DNA of 64,000 nt from JANOSH01 sp031415695 (lineage in GTDB: Bacteria; Actinomycetota; Acidimicrobiia; Acidimicrobiales; Ilumatobacteraceae). Below, one piece after another: positions 51,777 to 60,937 of the stretch (the first letter of the stretch is position 1; each line of letters opens with the position of its first letter). Location of the stretch: contig JANOSH010000044.1 in the NCBI GenBank assembly GCA_031415695.1, forward strand, positions 186,001 to 250,000, read 5' to 3'. A model generated the notes under the pieces. It was not told the origin of the DNA. It saw only the letters and a program-made list of their open reading frames with translations, and made no database searches. A program made the position numbers and the translations under genes.

Positions 51777-54584
51777 ATGCCGATCGCTGTGGTGTGTGCC
51801 GATGTGCGCCCGCGAACCGACCCGGCTGCGGCGGGCCTGTTGGCCGCCGCACACCAACTCGGCATCACTATGGCCACGTCGGTGAACCGGTCGCGACTGA
51901 TCTTTCTTCGCTGTGTCCTAACCGACGATGACCGATCCGTCCTCGCCCGGCGACTACTCGCCGACGAGCTGTGTGACGACGTGTCCTGGGACCGGACTGA
52001 AGCAATTCAAGGCGGACATGTCATTGAAGTGGTGCTACGAGCCGGTGTCACCGACCCACTCGCAGCCGCGGTTCGGCGTGGTGCTCTGGGTCTTGGATAC
52101 GGGCTCGACGACGTGGCCACTGGCTGGCGATTCGAAGTTGGAGGCAACCTTGATAGCGACGACATCGATCGTCTCACCCGTCGTCTTCTCGCTAACGATG
52201 TTGTAGAACGCGCGTGTGTCGGGTTGGCCGAACCGCAGTGGACGACCGATGCCGTGCCGGCATCAGGTGAGTGCCAGACCGTGGCCATTGTCGGGCTCGC
52301 GCCCGACGAACTGATGGCTGTCGGACGGGAACGACGCCTGTCGCTCGACCCCGCCGAGCTCACGGCCATCCAGAAACACTTCGAGGCTCTTGAACGGGAT
52401 CCGACCGACGTTGAACTCGAAGCGCTTGCCCAAACATGGAGCGAGCACTGTAACCACAAAACGTTCCGGGCGGCTTTGCGTTGGGACGACGGCCAGACGG
52501 TGCCGTCCTTGTTGGCCCAGTTGCGAGCCGTCACCGACACGCTCAATAAGCCCTGGGTGCATTCGGCATTTGTCGACAACGCTGGCATTGTTGCCTTCGA
52601 CGACTACATCGATGTTGCAATCAAGGCCGAAACCCACAACCACCCGTCGGCAATCGAACCTTTTGGCGGCGCAAACACCGGGGTCGGTGGTGTCATCCGC
52701 GATGTGGTTGGCGTGTCAGCCCAACCCATAGCGCTGACCGACATCTTGTGTTTTGGTCCCGGTGATCTGCCGGTCGATGAGCTTCCGGCTGGCGTCTTGC
52801 ATCCCACCCGCATCCGTGACGGCGTCATCGCCGGTGTGGCCGACTACGGCAACAAAATCGGGGTGCCGACAGTGTCGGGCGCCATCATCCACGACCCAGG
52901 GTTTGTGGCGAACCCCCTGGTGTTTTGTGGCGCTATTGGTGTGCTGCCCGTTGGCTCGTACCGGACCGGCGCCAACGTCGGCGATCGTGTCGTGGTCATT
53001 GGTGGTCGCACCGGTCGTGACGGCATTCGCGGGGCGACGTTCTCGTCGATGGCCATGGACGCCACGACGGGCGAGGTAGCGGGTGCCAGCGTGCAGATCG
53101 GCGACCCGGTTGTTGAACAGGCCGTGATCGAAGTTGTTATCGCTGCTCGTGACGCCGAGTTGTATACAGCTATTACCGATTGTGGCGCCGGCGGCTTGTC
53201 GTCGGCGGTTGGCGAAATGGCCGACGGTGTTGGGGCCAGGGTCGAACTCGACTTGGTTCCCTTGAAGTACGCCGGGCTCGAACCGTGGGAAGTGTGGCTG
53301 TCCGAAGCCCAAGAGCGCATGGTGCTCGCGGTCCCGGCCGCCAACGTCTCCGAGCTCGAAGGGCTGTGCCAACGTTTCGAAGTCGATATTGCCGACATCG
53401 GCGAATTCACCGGCGACGGCCACCTCGTGGTCGACAAATCTGGCACATCGGTGCTCGACCTCGACACAGCGTTCCTTCATGGGGGATGCCCACGGCGAAC
53501 ACTGGTAGCGACCCGGCCGACACCTGCCGCCGCTGTCCCAACCGCGGCCCGGGTGGTCGACGACTCGGCGACGACGTTGCTTGCGTTGCTCGCCCATCCC
53601 AGCATGCGATCGAATCTCGACGTGGTTCGCGGATACGACCACGAAATTCTCGGCGGCTCAGTCGTCCGGCCCTACGGCGGCGCGGCCGACGATGGTCCTC
53701 GCGATGCGGCAGTCGTGCGCCCTCTTGGAGCCGATCCGTCGAAGAGTCAAGCCATCGCGCTTGGCATCGGTGTCAACGTTCGCTATGGCCGTTTCGATTG
53801 TCGTCGGATGGCTGAGGCCGTGGTCGACGAGGCGATCCGCAACGTGGTGGCGGTAGGTGCTGACCCCGACCGTGTTGCGCTCCTCGACAATTTCTCGTGG
53901 GGTGATGTTTCCGATCCGGCCATTCTCGGGCAACTCATCGAAGCGGTCGGTGGTTGTAGCGCCGCAGCGTTGGCGCACGGTGCGCCTTACGTCAGTGGCA
54001 AGGATTCGCTTAACAACGCTTTCGTCGACAGCAATGGCGTGCGCCAATCCATCCCGCCCACCTTGGTTATCCATGCACTTGGTGTCGTGCCCGATCTCAT
54101 GCGGTCGTGTACCAGTGACCTCAAGCAGGTGGGTGATGTGGTGGTGTTCGTGGGTTCCACGCAAGACGAGTTAGTGGGCAGCCATCTCGATGCGGTTCTC
54201 GGTATAGATGGGCCGGGTGGCGTACCAGGACTCGACCCCGATGCGCCGCATCGTTATCGATCGCTGCATCGGCTCATCAGTCAGGGCTATGTGACGGCAT
54301 GCCACGACCTGTCCGAAGGTGGCTTAGCGGTTGCCGCGGCCGAGATGGCGATTGCTGGTCGGCTAGGTCTCGAACTTGATGTGGGCAAGGGCGACGAGGT
54401 TGTCGAACTGTTCTCGGAGTCGACTGGTCGATTCCTTGTTACCTGTCGGCCCGACGACGCCCATCGGTTCGCCGAAATCGGTCGGCCACTTGGCGTCGTG
54501 ACGCTCGAACCGCTCGTACGAATTGGCAGCGTGTCGGTCACGATCGACGCTCTGGTGCACGCATGGGCCGGCCACATTTCATGA
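51777..54584 (+). CDS. purL: Phosphoribosylformylglycinamidine synthase, tandem PurS-PurL fusion
   Basis: Converts FGAR to FGAM with ammonia supplied by PurQ, 935 aa. The first about 70 residues (IAVVCADVRPRTDPAAAGLL onward) and residues about 78-150 (IEVVLRAGVTDPLAAAVRRG...LLANDVVERACV) both look like PurS domains. The PurL core follows: WSEHCNHKTFRA, AETHNHPSAIEPFGGANTG, then DCGAGGLSSAVGEMA and a second half with HGAPYVSGKDSL. No separate purS gene exists in the cluster. It leads a unit whose genes overlap by 4-11 nt. Confidence 0.93.
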   Translation: MPIAVVCADVRPRTDPAAAGLLAAAHQLGITMATSVNRSRLIFLRCVLTDDDRSVLARRLLADELCDDVSWDRTEAIQGGHVIEVVLRAGVTDPLAAAVRRGALGLGYGLDDVATGWRFEVGGNLDSDDIDRLTRRLLANDVVERACVGLAEPQWTTDAVPASGECQTVAIVGLAPDELMAVGRERRLSLDPAELTAIQKHFEALERDPTDVELEALAQTWSEHCNHKTFRAALRWDDGQTVPSLLAQLRAVTDTLNKPWVHSAFVDNAGIVAFDDYIDVAIKAETHNHPSAIEPFGGANTGVGGVIRDVVGVSAQPIALTDILCFGPGDLPVDELPAGVLHPTRIRDGVIAGVADYGNKIGVPTVSGAIIHDPGFVANPLVFCGAIGVLPVGSYRTGANVGDRVVVIGGRTGRDGIRGATFSSMAMDATTGEVAGASVQIGDPVVEQAVIEVVIAARDAELYTAITDCGAGGLSSAVGEMADGVGARVELDLVPLKYAGLEPWEVWLSEAQERMVLAVPAANVSELEGLCQRFEVDIADIGEFTGDGHLVVDKSGTSVLDLDTAFLHGGCPRRTLVATRPTPAAAVPTAARVVDDSATTLLALLAHPSMRSNLDVVRGYDHEILGGSVVRPYGGAADDGPRDAAVVRPLGADPSKSQAIALGIGVNVRYGRFDCRRMAEAVVDEAIRNVVAVGADPDRVALLDNFSWGDVSDPAILGQLIEAVGGCSAAALAHGAPYVSGKDSLNNAFVDSNGVRQSIPPTLVIHALGVVPDLMRSCTSDLKQVGDVVVFVGSTQDELVGSHLDAVLGIDGPGGVPGLDPDAPHRYRSLHRLISQGYVTACHDLSEGGLAVAAAEMAIAGRLGLELDVGKGDEVVELFSESTGRFLVTCRPDDAHRFAEIGRPLGVVTLEPLVRIGSVSVTIDALVHAWAGHIS

Positions 54585-55312
54585 AACCCGCAGCCGCCAT
54601 TCTTGCCGCGCCCGGCACGAACCGGCACAACGACGTGGCAGCGGCCTTCCAGTTAGCAGGGGCGACAACGACCGTGGTGCACCTCGCCGAATTGAGGGCG
54701 CAACCAGCGATCATTGGCACGGCCCAAATCCTGGTGGTTGCGGGTGGATTTTCGTTCGCCGACGCCACGGGTTCCGGCCGTCTGTTCGCGCTCGAACTTG
54801 CCGATATTCTTGGTGACGGCATCAACCACCACGTGGCCGGCGGTCGCCCAGTTATCGGCATCTGCAACGGCTTCCAGGCGCTCATGCGCCTGGGCATCTT
54901 GGTCGGTGACGAACCAGCAAACCTTGCCCACAACGCCAGCGGTCAGTTCGTATGTCGGTGGGTTGAACTAGCACCGAACCCCACAAGTGTCTGCGTGTGG
55001 ACTCGCACGTTGCGTGAGCCGATTGCTTGCCCCGTTGCGCATGGTGAAGGCCGATTCCTGGCCAACGACGTCACGCTGGCGTCGTTGCGAGCGAACGGTC
55101 AGATTGCCCTTGCGTACACTGGTGTTAACCCAAATGGTTCGGTCGACAACATCGCTGGTATCTGTGACCCCACCGGTCTTGTGCTTGGTCTTATGCCTCA
55201 CCCCGAGAACCACATTTTCCCCTATCAGCATCCCCGATTTTCTCGGGGTGAGTCCGGTGGTACCGGGCTCGCCTTGTTCGAAGCCGGGGTCAACTTTGCG
55301 CAGGACACATGA
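54581..55312 (+). CDS. purQ: Phosphoribosylformylglycinamidine synthase glutaminase subunit
   Basis: Class I glutamine amidotransferase subunit, 243 aa. Cys nucleophile in GICNGFQALM; catalytic His/Glu in LMPHPENH. Other family features: APGTNRHNDVA at the N-terminus, GGFSFAD and VAHGEGRF. It supplies ammonia to PurL. The ATG at 54581 overlaps the purL stop by 4 nt (ATGA), which decides the start over one 18 nt upstream. Confidence 0.95.
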   Translation: MKPAAAILAAPGTNRHNDVAAAFQLAGATTTVVHLAELRAQPAIIGTAQILVVAGGFSFADATGSGRLFALELADILGDGINHHVAGGRPVIGICNGFQALMRLGILVGDEPANLAHNASGQFVCRWVELAPNPTSVCVWTRTLREPIACPVAHGEGRFLANDVTLASLRANGQIALAYTGVNPNGSVDNIAGICDPTGLVLGLMPHPENHIFPYQHPRFSRGESGGTGLALFEAGVNFAQDT

Positions 55313-56262
55313 CCATTCACAGCCCGGTGCCGTGCACCGACATCCATTTGAATCTCCCCGATCGTCGAGTTGGAAAGGTGCGGGTCAGCTATCGGCTGCC
55401 CGACAACCGCCGGTTGCTGGTCACCACCGATCGGCTATCGGCGTTCGACAAGGTGGTAGCAGCCGTTGCCCACAAGGGTCAGGTGCTCAACCAGTTGGCG
55501 TGGTGGTGGTTCAACGAGACCAGTGACATTGTCGACAATCATGCGTTGTCGCAACCCGACCCGAACGCGCTGGTAGCCATCGAGGCCGACACGTTGCCGG
55601 TTGAGGTGGTTGTGCGGGCTCGGCTCACCGGATCAACATCCACCTCGGTGCTCACGCAGTACTTGGCCGGCAACCGCACGCTGTACGGCTATCAGTTGCC
55701 CGACGGTCTTAGCCCTCATCAGGAACTTCCCCGTCCCATCATCACACCGACCACTAAAGCTGAGGGCGGCGCGCACGACGAGCCGCTTACGTGCGCCGAA
55801 GTAGCGAGCCGCGGTTTGGTCGACGCCAGCTTGTGGGACGAGGTGCAGGCGATTGCGTTGGCGCTGTTCGAACGTGGCCAGCGCGTCGCCGAACGTGCCG
55901 GGCTGATCCTTGCCGACACGAAGTATGAGTTTGGTCTCGACTCTGGAGGGGGTCTCATTCTCATCGACGAAATGCATACGCCCGACTCGTCGCGGTGGTG
56001 GCGCGCCGACTCGCTCGAAGCACGACTCTCGGCTGGGCTCGAGCCCGAAAGCCTCGACAAGGAACCGGCCCGGCTTGCTCTTAGGGCTACTGGCTACACG
56101 GGCGAGGGACCGCCGCCCACGTTGCCCGACGAGGTATGGCAACTCACCCGACAGCGCTACATCTCGGCGTATGAGCAGATGACCGGGCTCGGCTTCGAGC
56201 CAGCCGAGACGCCCGTGGGTCCACGGTTGCAACGCAACCTAGAAGCGGCAGGCATCCTGTGA
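55309..56262 (+). CDS. purC: Phosphoribosylaminoimidazole-succinocarboxamide synthase
   Basis: SAICAR synthase, condensing CAIR and aspartate, 317 aa (long type). Motifs: GKVRVSYRLPDNRRLLVTTD at the start, VEVVVRARLTGS, RPIITPTTKAEGGAHDEP, LILADTKYEFGLD and LIDEMHTPDSSRWW. It overlaps purQ and purE by 4 nt each. Its direct coupling to a class II purE mirrors the order in animal PAICS, in which the two are one polypeptide. Confidence 0.95.
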   Translation: MTIHSPVPCTDIHLNLPDRRVGKVRVSYRLPDNRRLLVTTDRLSAFDKVVAAVAHKGQVLNQLAWWWFNETSDIVDNHALSQPDPNALVAIEADTLPVEVVVRARLTGSTSTSVLTQYLAGNRTLYGYQLPDGLSPHQELPRPIITPTTKAEGGAHDEPLTCAEVASRGLVDASLWDEVQAIALALFERGQRVAERAGLILADTKYEFGLDSGGGLILIDEMHTPDSSRWWRADSLEARLSAGLEPESLDKEPARLALRATGYTGEGPPPTLPDEVWQLTRQRYISAYEQMTGLGFEPAETPVGPRLQRNLEAAGIL

Positions 56263-56735
56263 GCCGGGTGGTTGTTCTTATGGGTTCAGTGGCCGACATG
56301 CGGGTAGCGGAACGAGTTGCCGAAGCGGCTCGCGAGTATGGGCTCGACGTGGCCATTCGGGTTGGCTCGGCCCACAAGGTTCCCGAGCACGTACTCACGT
56401 TGTTACGGGCGTACGAAGCCGACGGTGTACCCACGGTGTACGTCACGCTGGCCGGGCGGTCCAACGCCTTGTCGGCGTTTGCCGACGCCATGGTTACCAG
56501 TCCCGTTATTGCCTGCCCGCCGCTCGACGATCCGTTTTCGGCCGACATCTGGTCAAGCCTCCGGTTGCCGTCAGGCGTTGCCAGCATGGTGGTCATCGAC
56601 CCCGCCAACGCCGCGCTTGCGGCAGCCAAAATTCTCGGTGTTTCCAACCCGGCGGTTCGTGCCGTCGTGGCGGCTAAACAGGCCTCCAACGCCGCTGCGG
56701 TCATAGCGAGCGACCCGGGACCCGCGCATGGATGA
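56259..56735 (+). CDS. purE: AIR carboxylase, class II PurE
   Basis: A 158-aa PurE. It has the SAHK motif and AGRSNALSAFADAM plus CPPLDDPFSADIWSSLRLPSG. These are the marks of class II PurE (animal PAICS, Treponema), which carboxylates AIR directly with CO2. Class I enzymes instead have GSxSDW and GAGGAAHLPG and need PurK; neither motif is present (MGSVADM replaces the former). No purK is in the window. It overlaps purC (GTGA) and purF (8 nt). Confidence 0.92.
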   Translation: MSRVVVLMGSVADMRVAERVAEAAREYGLDVAIRVGSAHKVPEHVLTLLRAYEADGVPTVYVTLAGRSNALSAFADAMVTSPVIACPPLDDPFSADIWSSLRLPSGVASMVVIDPANAALAAAKILGVSNPAVRAVVAAKQASNAAAVIASDPGPAHG

Positions 56736-58158
56736 CGCCCACCTCGACCGCCCTCGCCACGAATGCGGGCTCATTGGGGTAATGGCGCCTCCGGGCGGCG
56801 ATGGCATGGCGACGGCTCGCCTCGCGTATTTCGGGTTGTTTGCGTTGCAGCATCGAGGGCAAGAAGGCGCAGGTTTGGCTGGTTGCGATGGTCGGTCGGT
56901 TCGGGTTGAACGTGACGCCGGGCTTGTCGCTGCGGTGTTCAATCCGGAGCGACTTGCCCACCTTGTCGGCTCAACCCATGTGATTGGTCACACCCGATAC
57001 TCGACAACTGGGGGAGCGAGCGATCGCAACTTGCAGCCGTTCCTTGTCGAGACCCGTCATGGGCCTCTCGGCATTGCTCACAACGGTAATTTGGTCAACG
57101 CGGCCGAGCTGCGAACCGAACTGTTGGACCGTGGGTATCCTCTTGCCGCGTCGAGCGATTCCGAAGTGATGTTGCTGATGCTGGCATCAGGTAGCGGTAC
57201 GACCTGGGAAGACCGAGTCGAGCGCACCATGACCTCGTGGAAAGGCGCGTACTCGCTCGTGGTAATGGCGGCCGACCGGATCATTGGCGTTCGCGATCCG
57301 TGGGGATTTCGACCCCTTGCCGTCGGTACGTTGCCTGACGGTGGCTATGCGCTGGCCAGCGAAACGTGTGCATTGCGCACCATGGGTTGTATCGATATTC
57401 GCGAGGTCGAACCGGGTGAAATCGTAACCATCACCGGCACCGAAATCTTCAGCCGTCGCACGCACGCCACTGCACGCCAGGCCCGCTGCACATTTGAGTT
57501 TGTGTACTTCTCGCGTCCCGATTCGTCGTGGGACGATCGCAGCGTTCACGGGGTGCGCCAACGCCTCGGCCAGGAACTTGCCCGTGAAGCGCACGTCGAC
57601 GCCGACGTTGTTATCCCTGTCCCCGACTCTTCGACGCCGGCGGCAATCGGTTACGCCGGCGCAGCCGGTATTGCGTTCAATGACGGTTTCATCAAGAACC
57701 GCTACATCGGGCGAACCTTCATCGAGCCAACGACTGCGCTTCGTCGTCAGGGTGTGGCCTTGAAGTTCAATGCGCTCACCGAAAACCTCGCCGGCAGGCG
57801 CGTCGTGATGATCGACGATTCCATCGTGCGGGGTACGACAGCCGGGCCGTTGGTACAGCTATTGCGCAACGCTGGCGCCACCGAGGTGCATGTGCGGGTC
57901 ACGTGCCCGCCAATTGTTCATCCGTGTTACATGGGTATCGACATGGGTCACGAAGACGACTTGGTGTCGCGTCGGCATGGCGAGGAGGCGTTAGCTGCAC
58001 TCATCGGCGCTAACTCGGTGCAGTTCTTGTCGCTCGAAGGAATGCGTCGGGCCATCGGCAGTACCTCGGGGTACTGCGACGCGTGTTTCACGGGTGACTA
58101 TCCGCTCGATATTGGTACTGCCGCGGGTAAGGCTGCATTCGAAGGGAGGGTGCGATGA
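56728..58158 (+). CDS. purF: Amidophosphoribosyltransferase
   Basis: First committed step of purine synthesis (PRPP + Gln), 476 aa. Cys13 in HECGLIGV is the N-terminal nucleophile, so a 12-residue propeptide must be removed. Features: IGHTRYSTTG, IAHNGNLVN, WKGAYSLVVM, PRPP loop VVMIDDSIVRGTT. Cysteines in RCTFEFVYF, VTCPPIVHPC and YCDACF correspond to the Fe-S ligands of the Bacillus type. It overlaps purE by 8 nt and purDM by 4 nt. Confidence 0.96.
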   Translation: MDDAHLDRPRHECGLIGVMAPPGGDGMATARLAYFGLFALQHRGQEGAGLAGCDGRSVRVERDAGLVAAVFNPERLAHLVGSTHVIGHTRYSTTGGASDRNLQPFLVETRHGPLGIAHNGNLVNAAELRTELLDRGYPLAASSDSEVMLLMLASGSGTTWEDRVERTMTSWKGAYSLVVMAADRIIGVRDPWGFRPLAVGTLPDGGYALASETCALRTMGCIDIREVEPGEIVTITGTEIFSRRTHATARQARCTFEFVYFSRPDSSWDDRSVHGVRQRLGQELAREAHVDADVVIPVPDSSTPAAIGYAGAAGIAFNDGFIKNRYIGRTFIEPTTALRRQGVALKFNALTENLAGRRVVMIDDSIVRGTTAGPLVQLLRNAGATEVHVRVTCPPIVHPCYMGIDMGHEDDLVSRRHGEEALAALIGANSVQFLSLEGMRRAIGSTSGYCDACFTGDYPLDIGTAAGKAAFEGRVR

Positions 58159-60356
58159 AGGTCGTTATCGTCGGCACCGGGGGTCGTGAAAACGCGTTGG
58201 CGTGGGCATTACGTCAATCGGCGCACCGACCTGTGGTCACCCTTGTTTCGGCCGAGATCGAGGCTTCGGCAATCGACGCTGACCTTGTTGTCGTCGGACC
58301 GGAAACGGCGCTGGAACGCGGCATCGTCGATGAACTCACAGCACTTGGTATCCCTGTGTTCGGGCCGACGCGAGCTGCAGCCGAACTTGAATGGTCAAAG
58401 GCCAGCGCCCGAGCGTTCTGTGAACGACACGGCATTCTTGGGGCGAAGTATCGCAGGGTTACCTCCTTTGACGACGGTAGACAGTTCATCGAATCGGCGG
58501 CGTTCGACGTCGTCGTCAAAGCCGACGGTTTAGCGGCTGGCAAAGGTGTTGTCGTGCCGTCGAATCGGGCCGAGGCACTCGATGCCCTTCGACAACTTCT
58601 TGAACTTGGGCCGGTAGTCATCGAGGAGCGTTTGGTTGGCGACGAGGTGTCGTGCCTAGCACTGACTGACGGCACGACCATCGTGGCATTGCCGCCGGTG
58701 CAGGATCACAAACGGCTCCTCGACGGTGACCTTGGTCCGAACACCGGTGGCATGGGTGCGTATGCCCCGGCACCTTTTTGCGACGCCGAGACACACGGTT
58801 GGATTGTCGACAACGTGATCCGCCGAGCCGTCGATGGACTGGCAGCCGAGGGCATCGCGTATCGAGGGTGTCTGTATGCCGGCATGATCCTCACCGCCGA
58901 TGGCCCGCGCGTTATCGAGTTCAACTGTCGGTTTGGTGACCCCGAAACCCAGGTGATCGTTCCCCTTGTCGATACCGACTGGGTCGACGTTTTGTCGGCG
59001 TGTGTCACGGGTGGTTTGGCCGAGGTGCCGTTTCGAGTGTTGCCGGGCGCCGCGGTTGGCATCGTCGTTGCTTCAGCCGGATACCCGGGGGTGCCTCAAC
59101 TGGGCGACACGGTCGAAGGCCTCAACGATGTCGACGAGACGGCGTTGGTGTTTCTCGCTGGCGCCGCCCATAATGCCCACGAGGAACTGGTGACTACCGG
59201 CGGGCGCGTGCTGACCGTCGTCGGCTGTAGCCCGAGCTTTGCTGACGCCCGCCGCGCCGCGTACGACGCTGTTGCCCGAATCAGTTTCAGCGGCAGCCAG
59301 TATCGACGTGACATCGGCTGGCGCGCTATTGCGCGGTCAGTTGGTAGCTATGGCGCGGCAGGGGTCAATATCGATGCTGGAAACGAGACCGTCAGGCGCA
59401 TGAAAGCTGCTGTGTCAGCCACGCACACGCCCGACGTGTTGGCCGGTGTCGGCAGTTTCGGTGGAGTCATCGACGCCAAGCGCCTGTTGGCTCTGGGCGA
59501 ACCGGTTGTCGTGGCCTCCACCGACGGCGTTGGCACCAAGGTTGCGTTGGCGGCCGAAGCGGGTCGGCTCGGCAGCGTTGGCACCGACCTCGTGAACCAC
59601 TGTGTTGGTGACATCTTGGTGCAGAACGCCCGCCCGTGGTTCTTTATGGACTACGTGGCTGCGGCTCGGTTAGTACCCGCCAACGTTGCGGCCATCGTTA
59701 CGGCCATGGCCGAAGCGTGCCTGGTCAATGGTTGTGTGTTGCTCGGAGGCGAAACCGCCGAGATGCCGGGTGTGTATCACGATGGTCATGTCGACGTGGC
59801 CGGCACCATCGTGGGTGTGGCCGACCGTCGAACGCTGCTCCCCCGCCAGAACATCGAACCGGGTGACGTGCTTGTTGGGCTGGCGTCGTCGGGTCCCCAT
59901 ACCAACGGGTATTCGATGCTGAGAAAAATCTTTGCCGGGCTGCCGCTACATGCCGCGCCCGAGCCGCTCGACCGACCGCTCGTTGATGCGCTGCTCGAAC
60001 CTCACCGCTCGTATCTGCCGGTACTGGCGCCAATCCTCGACGACGATGCGCACCCAGTGAAAGCGCTCATTCACATCACCGGTGGCGGCCTCATCGACAA
60101 CCCCGTGCGCATTCTGCCCGACGGATGTGGCGTCTCGATCAACGTCGGTTCGTGGCCCGTCCCGGCGTTGTTCCGACTCGTTCGCGATGTCTCGGGTATT
60201 AGCCCGTTCGAACTGCATCGCACGCTCAACATGGGTATTGGCATGGTCGCCGTTGTCGCTCCTGGCGACGTCGCCGCTTTTCAGTCGGCGCTTACCGAGG
60301 ACAGTTGGGTTATTGGCCGAGTGGAAGCAGGTTCCAGCGAGGTTGTGCTTCAATGA
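58155..60356 (+). CDS. purD/purM: Bifunctional GAR synthetase-AIR synthetase (PurD-PurM fusion)
   Basis: A single 733-aa frame. Residues 1-about 395 are PurD (GAR synthetase, ATP-grasp): VVIVGTGGRENALAWAL, VVKADGLAAGKGVVVP, DHKRLLDGDLGPNTGGMGAY and EFNCRFGDPETQ. Residues about 399-733 are PurM (AIR synthetase): YGAAGVNIDAGNETVRRM, ASTDGVGTKVALA, GGETAEMPGVYHDG and SSGPHTNGYSMLRK. No stop or start separates them. Yeast ADE5,7 and the first two domains of animal GART have this order. purN follows with a 4-nt overlap. Confidence 0.95.
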   Translation: MKVVIVGTGGRENALAWALRQSAHRPVVTLVSAEIEASAIDADLVVVGPETALERGIVDELTALGIPVFGPTRAAAELEWSKASARAFCERHGILGAKYRRVTSFDDGRQFIESAAFDVVVKADGLAAGKGVVVPSNRAEALDALRQLLELGPVVIEERLVGDEVSCLALTDGTTIVALPPVQDHKRLLDGDLGPNTGGMGAYAPAPFCDAETHGWIVDNVIRRAVDGLAAEGIAYRGCLYAGMILTADGPRVIEFNCRFGDPETQVIVPLVDTDWVDVLSACVTGGLAEVPFRVLPGAAVGIVVASAGYPGVPQLGDTVEGLNDVDETALVFLAGAAHNAHEELVTTGGRVLTVVGCSPSFADARRAAYDAVARISFSGSQYRRDIGWRAIARSVGSYGAAGVNIDAGNETVRRMKAAVSATHTPDVLAGVGSFGGVIDAKRLLALGEPVVVASTDGVGTKVALAAEAGRLGSVGTDLVNHCVGDILVQNARPWFFMDYVAAARLVPANVAAIVTAMAEACLVNGCVLLGGETAEMPGVYHDGHVDVAGTIVGVADRRTLLPRQNIEPGDVLVGLASSGPHTNGYSMLRKIFAGLPLHAAPEPLDRPLVDALLEPHRSYLPVLAPILDDDAHPVKALIHITGGGLIDNPVRILPDGCGVSINVGSWPVPALFRLVRDVSGISPFELHRTLNMGIGMVAVVAPGDVAAFQSALTEDSWVIGRVEAGSSEVVLQ

Positions 60357-60937
60357 CAGGGAGGCACGGTCTGGTGGTTCTGGTGTCGGGCGGTGGGTCC
60401 AACCTGCAGGCCCTTGTCGACGCCGGGTTGCCCGTTCGTGCCGTAGTATCGAACCGGCCCGATGCATTTGCGTTGCAGCGGGCCACACATGCCGGAATAC
60501 CAACCCGCGTCGTTGAACGTCAGCCCGCCGAAGCCCGCAGCGCGTACGACGAGCGGTTGGCCGAGGCGGTTGCTGCCTTTGATCCGGAGTGGGTTGTGCT
60601 CGCCGGTTGGATGCGGTTGTTGTCGGTTGCTTTTCTGTCACGGTTTACTGATCGGGTTATCAATCTTCACCCCGCGCTTCCGGGCGAACTGCCGGGGCTG
60701 CACGCTATTGAACGTGCTCACGCGCAAGCTGTTGCGGGTGCGCGAACCCACTCGGGAGTGATGGTGCATCTGGTCCCTGATGAAGGAATCGACTCGGGTC
60801 CGGTGCTTGCGTACCGAGAGGTCCCGGTCTCGGCCACCGATACGTTCGATGCGTTCGCGGCACGCATGCACGCAGCTGAACACGAACTCTTGGTTTCCAC
60901 TCTCCAGTCCCTCGACAAGGAGCAACATGTCGCGTAA
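60353..60937 (+). CDS. purN: Phosphoribosylglycinamide formyltransferase
   Basis: Transfers a formyl group from 10-formyl-THF to GAR, 194 aa. Features: VLVSGGGSNLQAL at the N-terminus, NLHPALPGELPG (catalytic Asn and His) and MVHLVPDEGIDSGPVL (catalytic Asp). The ATG at 60353 overlaps the purDM stop (ATGA); the longer frame from 60305 lies inside purDM. In animal GART this is the third domain. Confidence 0.95.
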   Translation: MTGRHGLVVLVSGGGSNLQALVDAGLPVRAVVSNRPDAFALQRATHAGIPTRVVERQPAEARSAYDERLAEAVAAFDPEWVVLAGWMRLLSVAFLSRFTDRVINLHPALPGELPGLHAIERAHAQAVAGARTHSGVMVHLVPDEGIDSGPVLAYREVPVSATDTFDAFAARMHAAEHELLVSTLQSLDKEQHVA

